Source of the DNA: JBOGIG01 sp050742455
GTDB taxonomy: Bacteria > Actinomycetota > Acidimicrobiia > Acidimicrobiales > JBOGIG01
Direction: 5' to 3'
Assembly (NCBI GenBank): GCA_050742455.1
Contig: JBOGIG010000111.1
Coordinates: 5,307-69,306, forward strand
Length of the DNA stretch: 64,000 bases
Below are positions 17,931 through 26,746 of this stretch, one piece after another (position 1 is the stretch's first letter; every line of letters starts with the position of its first letter). Below the pieces are notes generated by a model. That model made no database searches. It saw only the letters and a program-made list of their open reading frames with translations, and was not told the DNA's origin. A program made the translations under genes and the position numbers.

Positions 17931-19291
17931 CGACGAACTCCCAAAACGCCCTCCCATTGGACCATGGGGGACAGGATCGTGTGGCTGTTGTAGTGGGCAT
18001 GGCGGTGACCGGATTGGCCATGGCGGCCCGCCTGGCGGCCGAGGGCTTTCGGGTGGTGGGCGTCGACGACCTCCCAAATGCCTCAGTCAGGGATCTGGCG
18101 GCCCAATCGGGGGCCACGCTGCTCGAAGCCCCCTCGACCAATGAATTGGCCGGCGTGGTGGCCCGGGCTGACTTGGTGGTGGCCAGCCCTGGAGTGCCCC
18201 CGTACCATCCGCTGTTCTCGCTCGGGGTTCCGGTGATCGGTGACATCGAGTTTGCCTCCCGGCGGGCCAGCGTCCCCATCCTGGCCATCACCGGCACGGC
18301 GGGCAAGACGACGGTCACCACCCTGGTGACTTCCATGCTGGTGGCATCGGGGCGCAGAGCCATGGCCGCCGGGAACATCGGGGTTCCCTTGGTCAACGCT
18401 ATTGCCACCGACGCCGAGATCCTGGTGGTCGAGGTTTCGTCGTTCCAACTCAGCCTGACCGACTCCTTCCATCCACGAGTGGCGGTATGGCTCAACGTCG
18501 CCGAGAACCATCTCGATTGGCATCGGGATATGGATGAGTACGTGGCGGCCAAGGCCAAGATCTGGGCCAATTGCGGTGATGGGGACACCGTGGTGGTCAA
18601 TGCCGAGGACTCCGAGGTGATGGCAACGGCCCGCTCCAGCCCGGTCGTGCCCACCACGTTTGGGTTGAACCAGGGCGACTACCGCTTGGTCGGTAGGGCG
18701 CTTTGCCTGCCCAACGGTGAGGTGGTGGCCGGCCTCGACGAGTTGCCCAGACGGCGACCCCACGACGTGGCCAATGCCTTGGCCGCGGTGGCAACCGCCC
18801 ACGCTGCCGGCGCCGGCCTCGAGGCCTGCCACGAGGCCCTGGTCTCCTTCGCCGGATTGCCTCATCGGGTCGAACCCCTGGGCGAGGCCGGAGGCGTCGG
18901 GTACTACAACGACTCCAAGGCCACCACCCCTTCGGCCGTGCTTGCTGCCCTGTCGGGATTCGATTCGGTGGTCCTGATTGCCGGCGGCCGCAACAAGGGG
19001 GTCTCGCTGGCTCCCCTGGCCCAAGGCGCCGGGGTGGTGCGTGCCGTGGTGGCCATAGGAGAAGCCGCCCCCGAGGTGGAGGACGTGTTCGCACCGCTGC
19101 GTCCGGTGGCCATGGCCCATTCGATGGATGAGGCGGTACAAAGGGCCGCCGACCTGGCCCGGCCCGGCGACGCCGTCCTGCTGTCCCCAGGGTGTGCCTC
19201 ATTCGATTGGTATCGCTCCTATGAGGAGCGCGGAGATGACTTCAAACGAGCCGTGGGCAACCTGTTCCGGCATGCCAAGGAGGCAACGTGA
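17927..19291 (+). CDS. murD: UDP-MurNAc-L-alanine:D-glutamate ligase
   Basis: 454 aa. An N-terminal Rossmann-like domain (VVGMAVTGLAMAARLAAEG), P-loop ITGTAGKTTVT, VEVSSFQLS, NVAENHLDWH, and C-terminal YNDSKATTPSAVLAAL with AGGRNKG are MurD hallmarks. TTG 17927 is chosen because it overlaps the mraY TGA by four bases like the other junctions in this cluster; GTG 17980 is a shorter alternative. Confidence 0.94.
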   Translation: MTTNSQNALPLDHGGQDRVAVVVGMAVTGLAMAARLAAEGFRVVGVDDLPNASVRDLAAQSGATLLEAPSTNELAGVVARADLVVASPGVPPYHPLFSLGVPVIGDIEFASRRASVPILAITGTAGKTTVTTLVTSMLVASGRRAMAAGNIGVPLVNAIATDAEILVVEVSSFQLSLTDSFHPRVAVWLNVAENHLDWHRDMDEYVAAKAKIWANCGDGDTVVVNAEDSEVMATARSSPVVPTTFGLNQGDYRLVGRALCLPNGEVVAGLDELPRRRPHDVANALAAVATAHAAGAGLEACHEALVSFAGLPHRVEPLGEAGGVGYYNDSKATTPSAVLAALSGFDSVVLIAGGRNKGVSLAPLAQGAGVVRAVVAIGEAAPEVEDVFAPLRPVAMAHSMDEAVQRAADLARPGDAVLLSPGCASFDWYRSYEERGDDFKRAVGNLFRHAKEAT

Positions 19292-20709
19292 AAACCCAGG
19301 CGCCCCCCCGTTCTCGGCCGGCCCGCCCCCGCCCGGCCCGCCCCCGCCCGGCCCGGTCGACCCGCCCCCGCCCGGCCCGGTCGGCTTCGTCGGTCCGCTC
19401 TGTCCCGTCCGGCTCGGAGCGGACGCGGTCCAAGCCGTCGTCCTATGTCCTGTTGCTGAGCGTGGTCGTAGTGCTGAACATCGTGGGCCTGGTCATGGTG
19501 CTGTCTGCTTCGTCGGTGGTGGCCCTTCGCAACTTCGGGTCGTCGTGGTACTTCTTCGAACGACAGACCATGTGGGCTGCCCTTGGCTTTCTTGTTCTGG
19601 TGGTGGCGTCGCGAATCGACTACCACCTGTGGAGCCGGCTCAAGGCTCCGCTCATCCTGATCTGTTTCGCCTTGCTCGTGGCCGTGCTGATCCCCGGAGT
19701 GGGGGTCGTGGTGGGTGGGTCCAGCCGGTGGGTGGGGGCCGGTTGGCTGCGGATCCAGCCATCGGAAGTCATGAAGTTCGCCCTGGTCATCTACGGCGCT
19801 GACCTGTTGAGCCGCCGCGGCGATCGGATGGGGCAGTGGTCCCAAACCCTCAAACCCATGATGATCGTCTTCTTTCTGGCCGGATTCTTGGTCATGCGCC
19901 AGCCCGACATGGGCACCACCCTGGTGCTGGCATGCATCACGTTCGGTGTCCTTTTTGCCGCCGGCACGCCGTGGCGTCCCCTGTTGGGACTCATGGGCAC
20001 GGCGCTGGGTGGAGCGATCATCCTCGGACTGGCCCAGCCCTATCGCCGAGCGCGCCTGCTCTCGTTCACCAATCCCTGGGCCCACCGATCTGACGCCGGC
20101 TACCAGGTGGTTCAATCCCTGGTGGGGCTGGGCTCGGGCCACCTCTTCGGTGTGGGCCTGGGAGCGAGCCGAGCAAAGTGGGGCTTTCTTCCCAATGCTT
20201 ATACCGACTTCATATTCGCCGTGATCGGTGAAGAGCTCGGTCTGATCGGGGGCCTCTTGGTCATCGCTTTGTTTGTCGGCCTGGCCATCGCCGGCATGCG
20301 TGTCGCGGCCCGCTCCTCGGACAGGCTGGGCGGGCTGTTGGCGGCCGGGATAACGGCATGGATCATCGGCCAGACGGTGATCAATCTGGGTGCGGTAATT
20401 GGTCTCCTGCCGGTGACCGGAGTGCCCCTGCCCTTTGTGTCCTTCGGTGGATCGAGCCTGGTGATCATGATGGCCGGGGTAGGAGTGGTGCTCAATATCG
20501 CCTCGCATGAATCGAAGCGATCCCCGCTGGGTCCCCGGGAAGGGATCGACCACCTCGAACGGGAGATGGTTCGTCTCGATCGACGCGCGGCCACCTCGGG
20601 GAGCACCGGACGCCGTCCCGTCCGAACGGCCCGGCCCAGTCCGGCTCGAATGGCCCGGCCCAGTCCGGCCCGTACGGCCCATACTGCAATTGGGCGGCGA
20701 AATCGTTGA
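19288..20709 (+). CDS. ftsW: Septal glycosyltransferase FtsW (SEDS family)
   Basis: 473 aa. About ten membrane helices from residue 50 on; SEDS motifs include WVGAGWLRIQPSEVMKF, QPDMGTTLV, GFLPNAYTDFIFAVIGEELG and LPFVSFGGSSL. Polymerises lipid II at the septum with FtsI. Both ends carry unusual repeat-coded tails: a cytoplasmic Arg/Pro/Ala N-terminus (19321-19384) and a C-terminal RxARPSPA repeat (20623-20680). GTG 19288 overlaps the murD stop. Confidence 0.95.
   Translation: MKTQAPPRSRPARPRPARPRPARSTRPRPARSASSVRSVPSGSERTRSKPSSYVLLLSVVVVLNIVGLVMVLSASSVVALRNFGSSWYFFERQTMWAALGFLVLVVASRIDYHLWSRLKAPLILICFALLVAVLIPGVGVVVGGSSRWVGAGWLRIQPSEVMKFALVIYGADLLSRRGDRMGQWSQTLKPMMIVFFLAGFLVMRQPDMGTTLVLACITFGVLFAAGTPWRPLLGLMGTALGGAIILGLAQPYRRARLLSFTNPWAHRSDAGYQVVQSLVGLGSGHLFGVGLGASRAKWGFLPNAYTDFIFAVIGEELGLIGGLLVIALFVGLAIAGMRVAARSSDRLGGLLAAGITAWIIGQTVINLGAVIGLLPVTGVPLPFVSFGGSSLVIMMAGVGVVLNIASHESKRSPLGPREGIDHLEREMVRLDRRAATSGSTGRRPVRTARPSPARMARPSPARTAHTAIGRRNR
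19321..19384. repeat. 15-bp and 24-bp tandem repeats in the ftsW 5' end
   Basis: A 15-mer of GCCCG/CCCCC type is repeated at 19321 and 19336, and a 24-bp unit at 19337-19360 recurs at 19361-19384 with one mismatch. All are in frame and encode RPARP-type residues before the first membrane helix. Confidence 0.85.
20623..20680. repeat. 24-bp x2.4 tandem repeat at the ftsW 3' end
   Basis: Copies at 20623-20646 and 20647-20670 differ at two positions; a third partial copy follows, about 30 bases before the stop. In frame, coding ARPSPARM-like peptides. Confidence 0.85.
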
Positions 20710-22112
20710 TGGCCGGGCTATCTGATCGAGTCCCCGATCTGACCCGTCCCCGGCGGGTCCACGTGGTGGGAGTGGGCGGGGCGGGCATGAGCGCCATAGC
20801 CACCGTCCTGGCCGGCATGGGGCACGTCGTCTCGGGCAGTGATCTGCGGGCCTCGGCCGCCCTTGATCGGCTGCGGGCCGCCGGTGTGAGAGTGACGGTG
20901 GGCCACCAGGCCGAAAATGTCGTCGACGCCGAGTTCGTGGCCATTTCCACTGCTGTTCCTCCTTCCAATCCCGAAGTGCGCTGGGCGCTTGACCACGGGG
21001 TGGAGGTGTTCTCCCGCGCCGACGTCCTCGCCGGGCTGGCGGCCGAGCCCCGACTTCTTGCGGTAGCTGGCACCCACGGCAAGACAACCACGTCCTCCAT
21101 GCTGTCCCTGGTCATGGTGGAGGCCGGTCTGCATCCGTCCTTCATCATTGGCGGCGAACTCAACGAGATAGGCGGTGGCGCCCTTCACGACAGCGGGGAA
21201 TGGATGGTGGTGGAAGCCGACGAGTCGGACGGGACTTTCTTGCGTCTGAACCCCGAGGTGGGGATCGTAACCAACGTGGAGCCCGACCACCTGGAGACAT
21301 ACGGGTCCTTCGAGGCGCTGACCGAGGCTTTTTTCACCTTCATGGCGAACTCCACCGGCCCGGTGGTGGCGTGTGCCGACGACCCGGTGGCCTCACGTCT
21401 GGCCGCCAGGCTGGTGAAAATGGGCCGTGTTGTGTCGACCTACGGCACTTCCCCCGCCGCCGAGTTCCGCATGGTCGATCTACGCCATGGCCGGGCCACG
21501 GCCTCATTTCGCCTTTCCCGTTCGGGAGCCGACCTATTCGAGGTGGTCCTGCCCATCCCCGGCGACCACAATGCCCGAAATGGCGCGGCCGCAGCAGCGG
21601 CGGCTCTGCTCATCGGAGTGGGGCCCGAGCCGGTGGCCCGGGCCCTGTCTCGCTTTGGCGGGGTGGCGCGCCGATTCCAGTTCCGGGGGGAACAGCGTGG
21701 AGTCACCTTTGTGGACGACTACGCCCACCTCCCCGGTGAGATCGGCCCCATGGTCCAGGCTGCAATCAAGGGCGATTGGGCACGGGTAGTTTGCGTCTTC
21801 CAGCCCCACCGGTACTCCCGCACGGAATCGCTGTGGCCCCAGTTCGCCGACTGCTTCGAGGGAGCCGACGTAGTCGTGGTCACCGATGTTTATCCGGCGG
21901 GCGAAGCCCCTCGGCCCGGGGTATCGGGTCGCCTCGTGGTGCGGGCCATATCCGAGGCTCACCCTGAATCGAGGGTTCTATATGCCGCCACCCGCACCGA
22001 GCTGTTGGACACGGTCGCCTCCATCCTGGTCGAGGGCGACCTGTGTCTCACATTGGGCGCCGGTGACCTGACCTCCCTGCCCGACGAATTGATGGCCAGG
22101 GTGCAGTGGTGA
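20709..22112 (+). CDS. murC: UDP-MurNAc:L-alanine ligase
   Basis: 467 aa. VGVGGAGMSAIATVLAGMGH (Rossmann motif), P-loop AGTHGKTTTSSML, EADESDGTFL, NVEPDHLE, and C-terminal DDYAHLPGEI with FQPHRYSR identify MurC, which adds L-Ala to UDP-MurNAc. ATG 20709 is preferred; TTG 20706 directly before it would give the TTGA overlap seen elsewhere in this cluster. The gene abuts ftsW with no room for murG, which usually lies here. Confidence 0.95.
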   Translation: MAGLSDRVPDLTRPRRVHVVGVGGAGMSAIATVLAGMGHVVSGSDLRASAALDRLRAAGVRVTVGHQAENVVDAEFVAISTAVPPSNPEVRWALDHGVEVFSRADVLAGLAAEPRLLAVAGTHGKTTTSSMLSLVMVEAGLHPSFIIGGELNEIGGGALHDSGEWMVVEADESDGTFLRLNPEVGIVTNVEPDHLETYGSFEALTEAFFTFMANSTGPVVACADDPVASRLAARLVKMGRVVSTYGTSPAAEFRMVDLRHGRATASFRLSRSGADLFEVVLPIPGDHNARNGAAAAAAALLIGVGPEPVARALSRFGGVARRFQFRGEQRGVTFVDDYAHLPGEIGPMVQAAIKGDWARVVCVFQPHRYSRTESLWPQFADCFEGADVVVVTDVYPAGEAPRPGVSGRLVVRAISEAHPESRVLYAATRTELLDTVASILVEGDLCLTLGAGDLTSLPDELMARVQW

Positions 22113-23068
22113 CCCTGGGCCGCCCGACACGCCGCGGTGGGTCCGTCGAACCCGTCGAGGCCGCGGCCGACGTCCTGGGTCCGAAGGCCCGCCGCGGATT
22201 CCCGATCGGGCAACTCACCACCTACCGGGTGGGGGGTGCCGCCGATCTGTACTTCGAGGCCAACAGCCTCGAGGATCTGGAGCGGGTGGGAGAGGCGCTG
22301 CGGGTATCGGAATTGGCGGTGTTGGTCATCGGCAAGGGATCCAACCTGTTGGTGACCGATGGCGGCTTCGAAGGCCTCGTCCTGACACTGGGCGAAGGCT
22401 TCGCAGCCATCGAGACGGCGGGCACTCGGCTCAGTGCTGGAGGGTCGGCCAGCCTGCCCGTGGTGGCCAGAGCCAGTGCCAGGACCGGTTTGACCGGATT
22501 CGAGTGGGCCGTGGGCGTTCCCGGATCAATCGGTGGGGCGGTGCGCATGAATGCCGGGGGACACGGCTCGGACATGAGTCAGGTGACGGACTCGGCCAGC
22601 GTCTGGGATCTCTTCGACTCCGAGGTCGAGGACCTGGACACGCCGGGGCTGGATTTTGGCTATCGGCGTTCCTCGATTTCCTCGGGCCAAGTGGTCATTG
22701 GCGCCGTTCTGGCCCTGTCACCCGGGGATCGCCCCGAGTCGGAGTCGGAGATATCCAAGATCGTGAGCTGGAGGCGCGCCAACCAACCCGGGGGTCGCAA
22801 TGCGGGCTCGGTATTCACCAATCCCCCCGATGATTCTGCCGGCCGTTTGATCGAACTGGCCGGATTGAAGGGTCACCGGATCGGCACTGCCGGCGTCTCG
22901 ACCAAGCACGCCAACTTCATCCAGGCGGACTCGGGCGGCTCGGCCGACGACGTGGTGGCCTTGGTTGTATTCGTGATGAATGAGGTTGAAAAGCGCGTCG
23001 GCTACCGGCTGACGCCCGAGCTCAAGATCGTGGGGCGCTCGGCCCCCGCTTTCGGAGGTAACCGGTGA
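22109..23068 (+). CDS. murB: UDP-N-acetylenolpyruvoylglucosamine reductase
   Basis: 319 aa FAD enzyme. TTYRVGGAADL and LVIGKGSNLLVTDGGFEG bind FAD, GVPGSIGGAVRMNAGGHG is the central signature, and FGYRRSSI and GSVFTNPP (with the catalytic serine region) follow. GTG 22109 overlaps the murC stop; ends in a GTGA overlap with ftsQ. Confidence 0.95.
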   Translation: MTLGRPTRRGGSVEPVEAAADVLGPKARRGFPIGQLTTYRVGGAADLYFEANSLEDLERVGEALRVSELAVLVIGKGSNLLVTDGGFEGLVLTLGEGFAAIETAGTRLSAGGSASLPVVARASARTGLTGFEWAVGVPGSIGGAVRMNAGGHGSDMSQVTDSASVWDLFDSEVEDLDTPGLDFGYRRSSISSGQVVIGAVLALSPGDRPESESEISKIVSWRRANQPGGRNAGSVFTNPPDDSAGRLIELAGLKGHRIGTAGVSTKHANFIQADSGGSADDVVALVVFVMNEVEKRVGYRLTPELKIVGRSAPAFGGNR

Positions 23069-23946
23069 CCACATCCACGAACACCCGGGCCAAGCCCCGC
23101 CGCCAGGCCGGAACTGGCTCAGGCCGCCAGGCCGGAACTGGCTCAGGCCGCCAGGCCGGCGCCCAGATCGCCATCGAGCCTCGGATGCGGGAACGGCGGA
23201 TTGCCGTGGCCCGTTCTGCCGGACGCCGACGGCTCAGACTGCTGGTGTGGGGGCTCTCTACTGTTCTGGCCATTGCCCTTGCCCTGGCCGTGCTCCATTC
23301 CCCCATTGTCGGAGTTCGCCACGTTCGGATAACACCCTCCTCGCACCTCTCAGTCGCCACCTTGGCGGCAAGTGCTCAAATCAATAAGGGGGAGCCGATG
23401 GTCGACATCTCGACCACAGCCACGCAAGACCGGATCGATGCGCTGGCTTGGGTCGCCCGCTCCCGGGTTCGCCTTCAATGGCCCTCGACGGTTGTCGTCA
23501 ACGTAGTGGAGCGAATCCCAGTCGCCAAGGTGCCTGCCAAGGCCGGACAGTGGTCGGTGGTCGACTCGACCGGTCGAGTGCTCGAGGTAACCAACGCGCC
23601 ACCAGCCGGCCTGGTCACCATCGCCGGAGTGGATCAAACGGTGCCGGCGGGATCGAACCTGAATGGATCGGCGGCGCCCGCCCTGGCCGTGGCCGCGGCT
23701 CTGGTCAGCGACATTCCGGCATCGGTGCGGACCCAGGTGCTCAGCATCAACGAGGTCGGAGGAGGCCAGGTCGAGTTGCATCTCGCCTTCGGCGGCTTGG
23801 CCCAACTGGGAGGAACCGATCAGCTGGCGGAAAAGCTTCGGTCCCTCTCGACCGTGCTGGCCAGGGTCAACTTGGTCGGAGTGACAGCGATCGATGTTTC
23901 GGTGCCCCAGGCCCCGACCGTGACCCGCCAAGGTTCGCACCCGTGA
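23065..23946 (+). CDS. ftsQ: Division protein FtsQ
   Basis: 293 aa bitopic protein: basic cytoplasmic N-terminus, one membrane helix near residues 53-75, then a POTRA domain (VRHVRITPSSHLSVATLA) and the beta domain (VARSRVRLQWPSTVVVNVVE). The N-terminus contains an in-frame 24-bp tandem repeat coding RQAGTGSG. GTG 23065 overlaps the murB stop. Last gene of the unbroken run of NTGA overlaps; a 259-base gap separates it from ftsZ. Confidence 0.92.
   Translation: MTTSTNTRAKPRRQAGTGSGRQAGTGSGRQAGAQIAIEPRMRERRIAVARSAGRRRLRLLVWGLSTVLAIALALAVLHSPIVGVRHVRITPSSHLSVATLAASAQINKGEPMVDISTTATQDRIDALAWVARSRVRLQWPSTVVVNVVERIPVAKVPAKAGQWSVVDSTGRVLEVTNAPPAGLVTIAGVDQTVPAGSNLNGSAAPALAVAAALVSDIPASVRTQVLSINEVGGGQVELHLAFGGLAQLGGTDQLAEKLRSLSTVLARVNLVGVTAIDVSVPQAPTVTRQGSHP
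23101..23160. repeat. 24-bp x2.5 perfect tandem repeat in the ftsQ 5' end
   Basis: Copies at 23101-23124 and 23125-23148 are identical, followed by a 12-base partial copy. Codes RQAGTGSG repeats in the cytoplasmic tail. Confidence 0.93.
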
Positions 23947-23973
23947 GCGACATTGACCCGACATGCTTCGACC

Positions 23974-24002
23974 TTGACCCACCGGGGTACCGCCCGTAGG
24001 TT
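23974..24002 (+). promoter_or_regulatory. Candidate ftsZ promoter
   Basis: TTGACC (23974-23979), a 17-nt spacer and TAGGTT (23997-24002), about 200 bases before ftsZ. A separate good -10 hexamer, TACAAT (24101-24106), lies closer but has only a weak -35. ftsZ having its own promoter in this gap is common in actinobacteria. Confidence 0.5.
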
Positions 24003-24044
24003 GGGGCCCGGGTCGAGCCTGGGGCGAAACTTAAATCTCCAGTC

Positions 24045-24063
24045 GAGGGTAACAGTGACCCTC
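24045..24063. promoter_or_regulatory. Inverted repeat in the ftsQ-ftsZ gap
   Basis: GAGGGT, 7-nt spacer, ACCCTC: a perfect 6-bp dyad 140 bases before ftsZ and downstream of the candidate promoter at 23974. It could be an operator or a weak hairpin; no poly-T follows. Confidence 0.4.
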
Positions 24064-24205
24064 AACCTGGTCTTTCGACAACTCAAGGTGGTCCAAGGGT
24101 TACAATGAGCCCACAGGCATCCAATGAAGTAGGGCACCGCTCCCGTACCATTGAATCGGCGGCAACTGGCACTCGATCCCAATTTCCGGGGAGGCGAACA
24201 CACAA

Positions 24206-25282
24206 ATGGTCGGCGCAGCGCAAAACTATATAGCAGTCATAAAGGTTGTCGGGATCGGCGGCGGGGGGGTAAACGCCGTTAATCGGATGATCGACGCCGG
24301 GCTCAAGGGGGTGGAGTTCATCGCCATCAACACCGATGCCCAAGCCCTGCTCATGAGCGACGCCGACGTGAAGTTGGACATTGGTCGCCAACTGACCCGC
24401 GGCTTGGGCGCCGGAAGCGATCCCGACATTGGTCGTCAGGCGGCCGAGGAGCACCACGACGAGATCGAAGAGGTCATCAAGGGCGCCGACATGATTTTCA
24501 TCACCGCGGGAAAGGGTGGCGGCACGGGCACGGGCGGTGCGCCGGTGGTGGCCGAGATCGCCAAGGGCCTGGGCGCTTTGACCATTGGCGTCGTCACCCG
24601 GCCCTTCTCTTTCGAGGGAAGGCGTCGTTCGGTCCAGGCCGAGGCGGGCATCCAGCGCCTCAAGGAAAAGGTCGACACCCTCATCACGATCCCGAACGAC
24701 CGGCTGTTGACCGTCTCCAACGACAAGACCTCAATGGTCAACGCCTTCAAGATGGCTGATGAAGTGCTGCTCCAAGGGGTGCAGGGAATCACCGATCTGA
24801 TCACCACGCCCGGTCTGATCAACACCGACTTCGCCGACGTCAAGATGATCATGAGCAACGCCGGTACGGCCATCATGGGCATCGGGTCGGGTTCGGGGGA
24901 GGGCCGGGCACTTGCCGCAGCGCGCAGCGCCATCACGAGCCCGCTGCTCGAGGCCTCTATCGAAGGGGCCAGGGGTATCCTTTTGAACATTGCGGGCGGC
25001 AGCGACCTCGGGCTGTTCGAGGTCAATGAGGCGGCCGAGGTGATTCACGCCGTGGCTCACCCCGATGCCAACATCATCTTTGGCAGTGTCATCGACGACG
25101 CCATGGGTGACGAGGTACGGGTAACCGTTATTGCCGCTGGTTTTGAGCGATGGGATGACGCCAAGTCATCCGTCGGCTCCGCTGGTTCCAATCCTCGCCA
25201 GCCCGACATCTTTGACGCATCCGGAGACGGCGGCCTGGAGTTGGGCGATGACGACTTTGACGTACCCTCCTTCCTGAAGTAG
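24206..25282 (+). CDS. ftsZ: Tubulin-like division GTPase FtsZ
   Basis: 358 aa. IKVVGIGGGGVNAVNRMI and the tubulin signature GKGGGTGTGGAPVVAEI bind GTP; NTDAQAL and NTDFADVKMIM (T7 loop) are present. The C-terminal linker is very short (about 30 residues), ending in the conserved DFDVPSFLK tail that recruits SepF and other partners. ATG 24206 has a GGGGAGG about 12 nt upstream. No ftsA is present, as expected where SepF is the membrane tether. Confidence 0.98.
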   Translation: MVGAAQNYIAVIKVVGIGGGGVNAVNRMIDAGLKGVEFIAINTDAQALLMSDADVKLDIGRQLTRGLGAGSDPDIGRQAAEEHHDEIEEVIKGADMIFITAGKGGGTGTGGAPVVAEIAKGLGALTIGVVTRPFSFEGRRRSVQAEAGIQRLKEKVDTLITIPNDRLLTVSNDKTSMVNAFKMADEVLLQGVQGITDLITTPGLINTDFADVKMIMSNAGTAIMGIGSGSGEGRALAAARSAITSPLLEASIEGARGILLNIAGGSDLGLFEVNEAAEVIHAVAHPDANIIFGSVIDDAMGDEVRVTVIAAGFERWDDAKSSVGSAGSNPRQPDIFDASGDGGLELGDDDFDVPSFLK

Positions 25283-25287
25283 CTCAG

Positions 25288-25977
25288 GTGGACCTCCCAG
25301 GCGGAGTGAAGGCCCTCTGGACCACCCGGCAGGACGGTGACCTGCGCACGGTTGGCCGGATCCCACTGACGGCGGAAATGGTAAGGCGCCGGTCACTGGT
25401 GGTGGCCAGACCATGGGTCACACTCGATCAGGTCCACGGCGCCCACGTAGTCACTGTCGACCGCAACGGTGGAGTGATCGATGAGAGCCTCGGGGATCAA
25501 GGCGTCCCGACCGGCGATGCTCTCGTGTCCGACACCTTCGAGCGCGCTCTGGCAGTGATGACGGCCGATTGCGCCTCCCTGGCCCTGGCCGATCCACACG
25601 GAACCATGGCCGCGGTGCACGCCGGCTGGAGAGGACTCCTGGCCGGGGTGATTGAGAAAACGGTGGAAGCCATGCGTCGGGGGGGAACCGGACCCATCGT
25701 GGCCGCTCTGGGGCCGTGCATCCATCCCGAGTGCTATGAATTCGGCCTCGAGGGGCTCGACGCTCTTGGCGACCGCTTCGGTCCGGGTGTGCGCGCACGA
25801 ACGGCCACCGGGTCGTGGGCTCTTGACCTGCCCGCCGCCGTACGGGCCGCCGTGGACCGATCCGGAGCGGCGATGGTCAATTGCCCGAGCCCCTGCACGG
25901 CTTGTCACCCGGATTATTTTTCCCATCGGGCTCGAGGCGATGTCGGCCGCCAGGCCCTGGTGATGTGGCGTGAGTGA
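25288..25977 (+). CDS. pgeF: Peptidoglycan editing factor / multicopper-polyphenol-oxidase-fold (YfiH) protein
   Basis: 229 aa. LDQVHGAHV, MTADCASLALAD, VHAGWRGLLAGV and CTACHPDYFSHRARGD carry the metal-binding His/Cys residues of the DUF152 family. Homologues have been linked to purine nucleoside phosphorolysis and to correcting the first residue of the peptidoglycan stem peptide; the dcw location fits the latter. GTG 25288 lies five bases after ftsZ, and the 3' end overlaps yggS by eight bases. Confidence 0.9.
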   Translation: MDLPGGVKALWTTRQDGDLRTVGRIPLTAEMVRRRSLVVARPWVTLDQVHGAHVVTVDRNGGVIDESLGDQGVPTGDALVSDTFERALAVMTADCASLALADPHGTMAAVHAGWRGLLAGVIEKTVEAMRRGGTGPIVAALGPCIHPECYEFGLEGLDALGDRFGPGVRARTATGSWALDLPAAVRAAVDRSGAAMVNCPSPCTACHPDYFSHRARGDVGRQALVMWRE

Positions 25978-26713
25978 TCCCTCTGACACTGCCCCCAGCG
26001 GCTCTGCCCGAACCGGCGGTCACGAGGACAATCTCGCTGAGGGCCAGGCCGGCCAGGACATGCTCACGTCTCGCTTGAAAGCCCTCGAGGACCGTATCCG
26101 GGCCTGGGGTAGGGAGCCGGGGGACATCACTGTGGTTGGGGTAACCAAGGGATTCGGCCCCGAATTGGTAGAGACCGCGCTCCGGGCCGGATTGGCCGAT
26201 CTGGGTGAGAACTATGCCCCTGAGCTGCTCCTCAAGGCTCGGTCTGGCGGGAGCATACGTTGGCACTTTCTCGGAGCCATCCAGCGCAACAAGGTGCGGA
26301 CTCTATGTCCTGTGGTCAGCGTGTGGCACAGCGTGACCCGCCTGGAGGAAGGGGCCGAGATTGCTCGTCATGCCCCCGGTGCGCGGGTCTTTATTCAGGC
26401 CAACTTCACCGGCCTGGCGCAGCGCCGGGGTGTCGCTCCAACCGAGGTTGCCCGTCTGGTGGAGGGCCTGAGCGCCTACGAGCTCGACATCGCAGGCTTG
26501 ATGACCATGCCGGCTGGGACGAGGGGACCGCCGGCGCGCGAGGTCTTTGCCCGCGCGGCCGACCTGGCCCGCGGCCTTGGCTTGAGAGGGCTTTCCATGG
26601 GTATGAGCACCGATGTGCAAGACGCCGTGGTCGAGGGATCGACCGTGATCCGAATCGGCCAGGGACTATTTGGCCCTCGCCCCAGGGTCCCCGTTCCACG
26701 CAGTGCCCGGTGA
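25970..26713 (+). CDS. PLP homeostasis protein (YggS/PROSC family)
   Basis: 247 aa alanine-racemase-fold protein. VVGVTKGFGPE contains the PLP lysine, DLGENYAPELL, WHFLGAIQRNK and SMGMSTDVQDAV are family motifs. Regulates the free PLP pool rather than catalysing a committed step. The N-terminus is about 25 residues longer than usual and Ser/Gly-rich; the start GTG 25970 overlaps the pgeF stop. The gene order ftsZ-pgeF-yggS-sepF is typical of Gram-positives. Confidence 0.92.
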   Translation: MSDPSDTAPSGSARTGGHEDNLAEGQAGQDMLTSRLKALEDRIRAWGREPGDITVVGVTKGFGPELVETALRAGLADLGENYAPELLLKARSGGSIRWHFLGAIQRNKVRTLCPVVSVWHSVTRLEEGAEIARHAPGARVFIQANFTGLAQRRGVAPTEVARLVEGLSAYELDIAGLMTMPAGTRGPPAREVFARAADLARGLGLRGLSMGMSTDVQDAVVEGSTVIRIGQGLFGPRPRVPVPRSAR

Positions 26714-26746
26714 AACAATAAGCTTGGCTGTCAGGGAGGCACGCAA

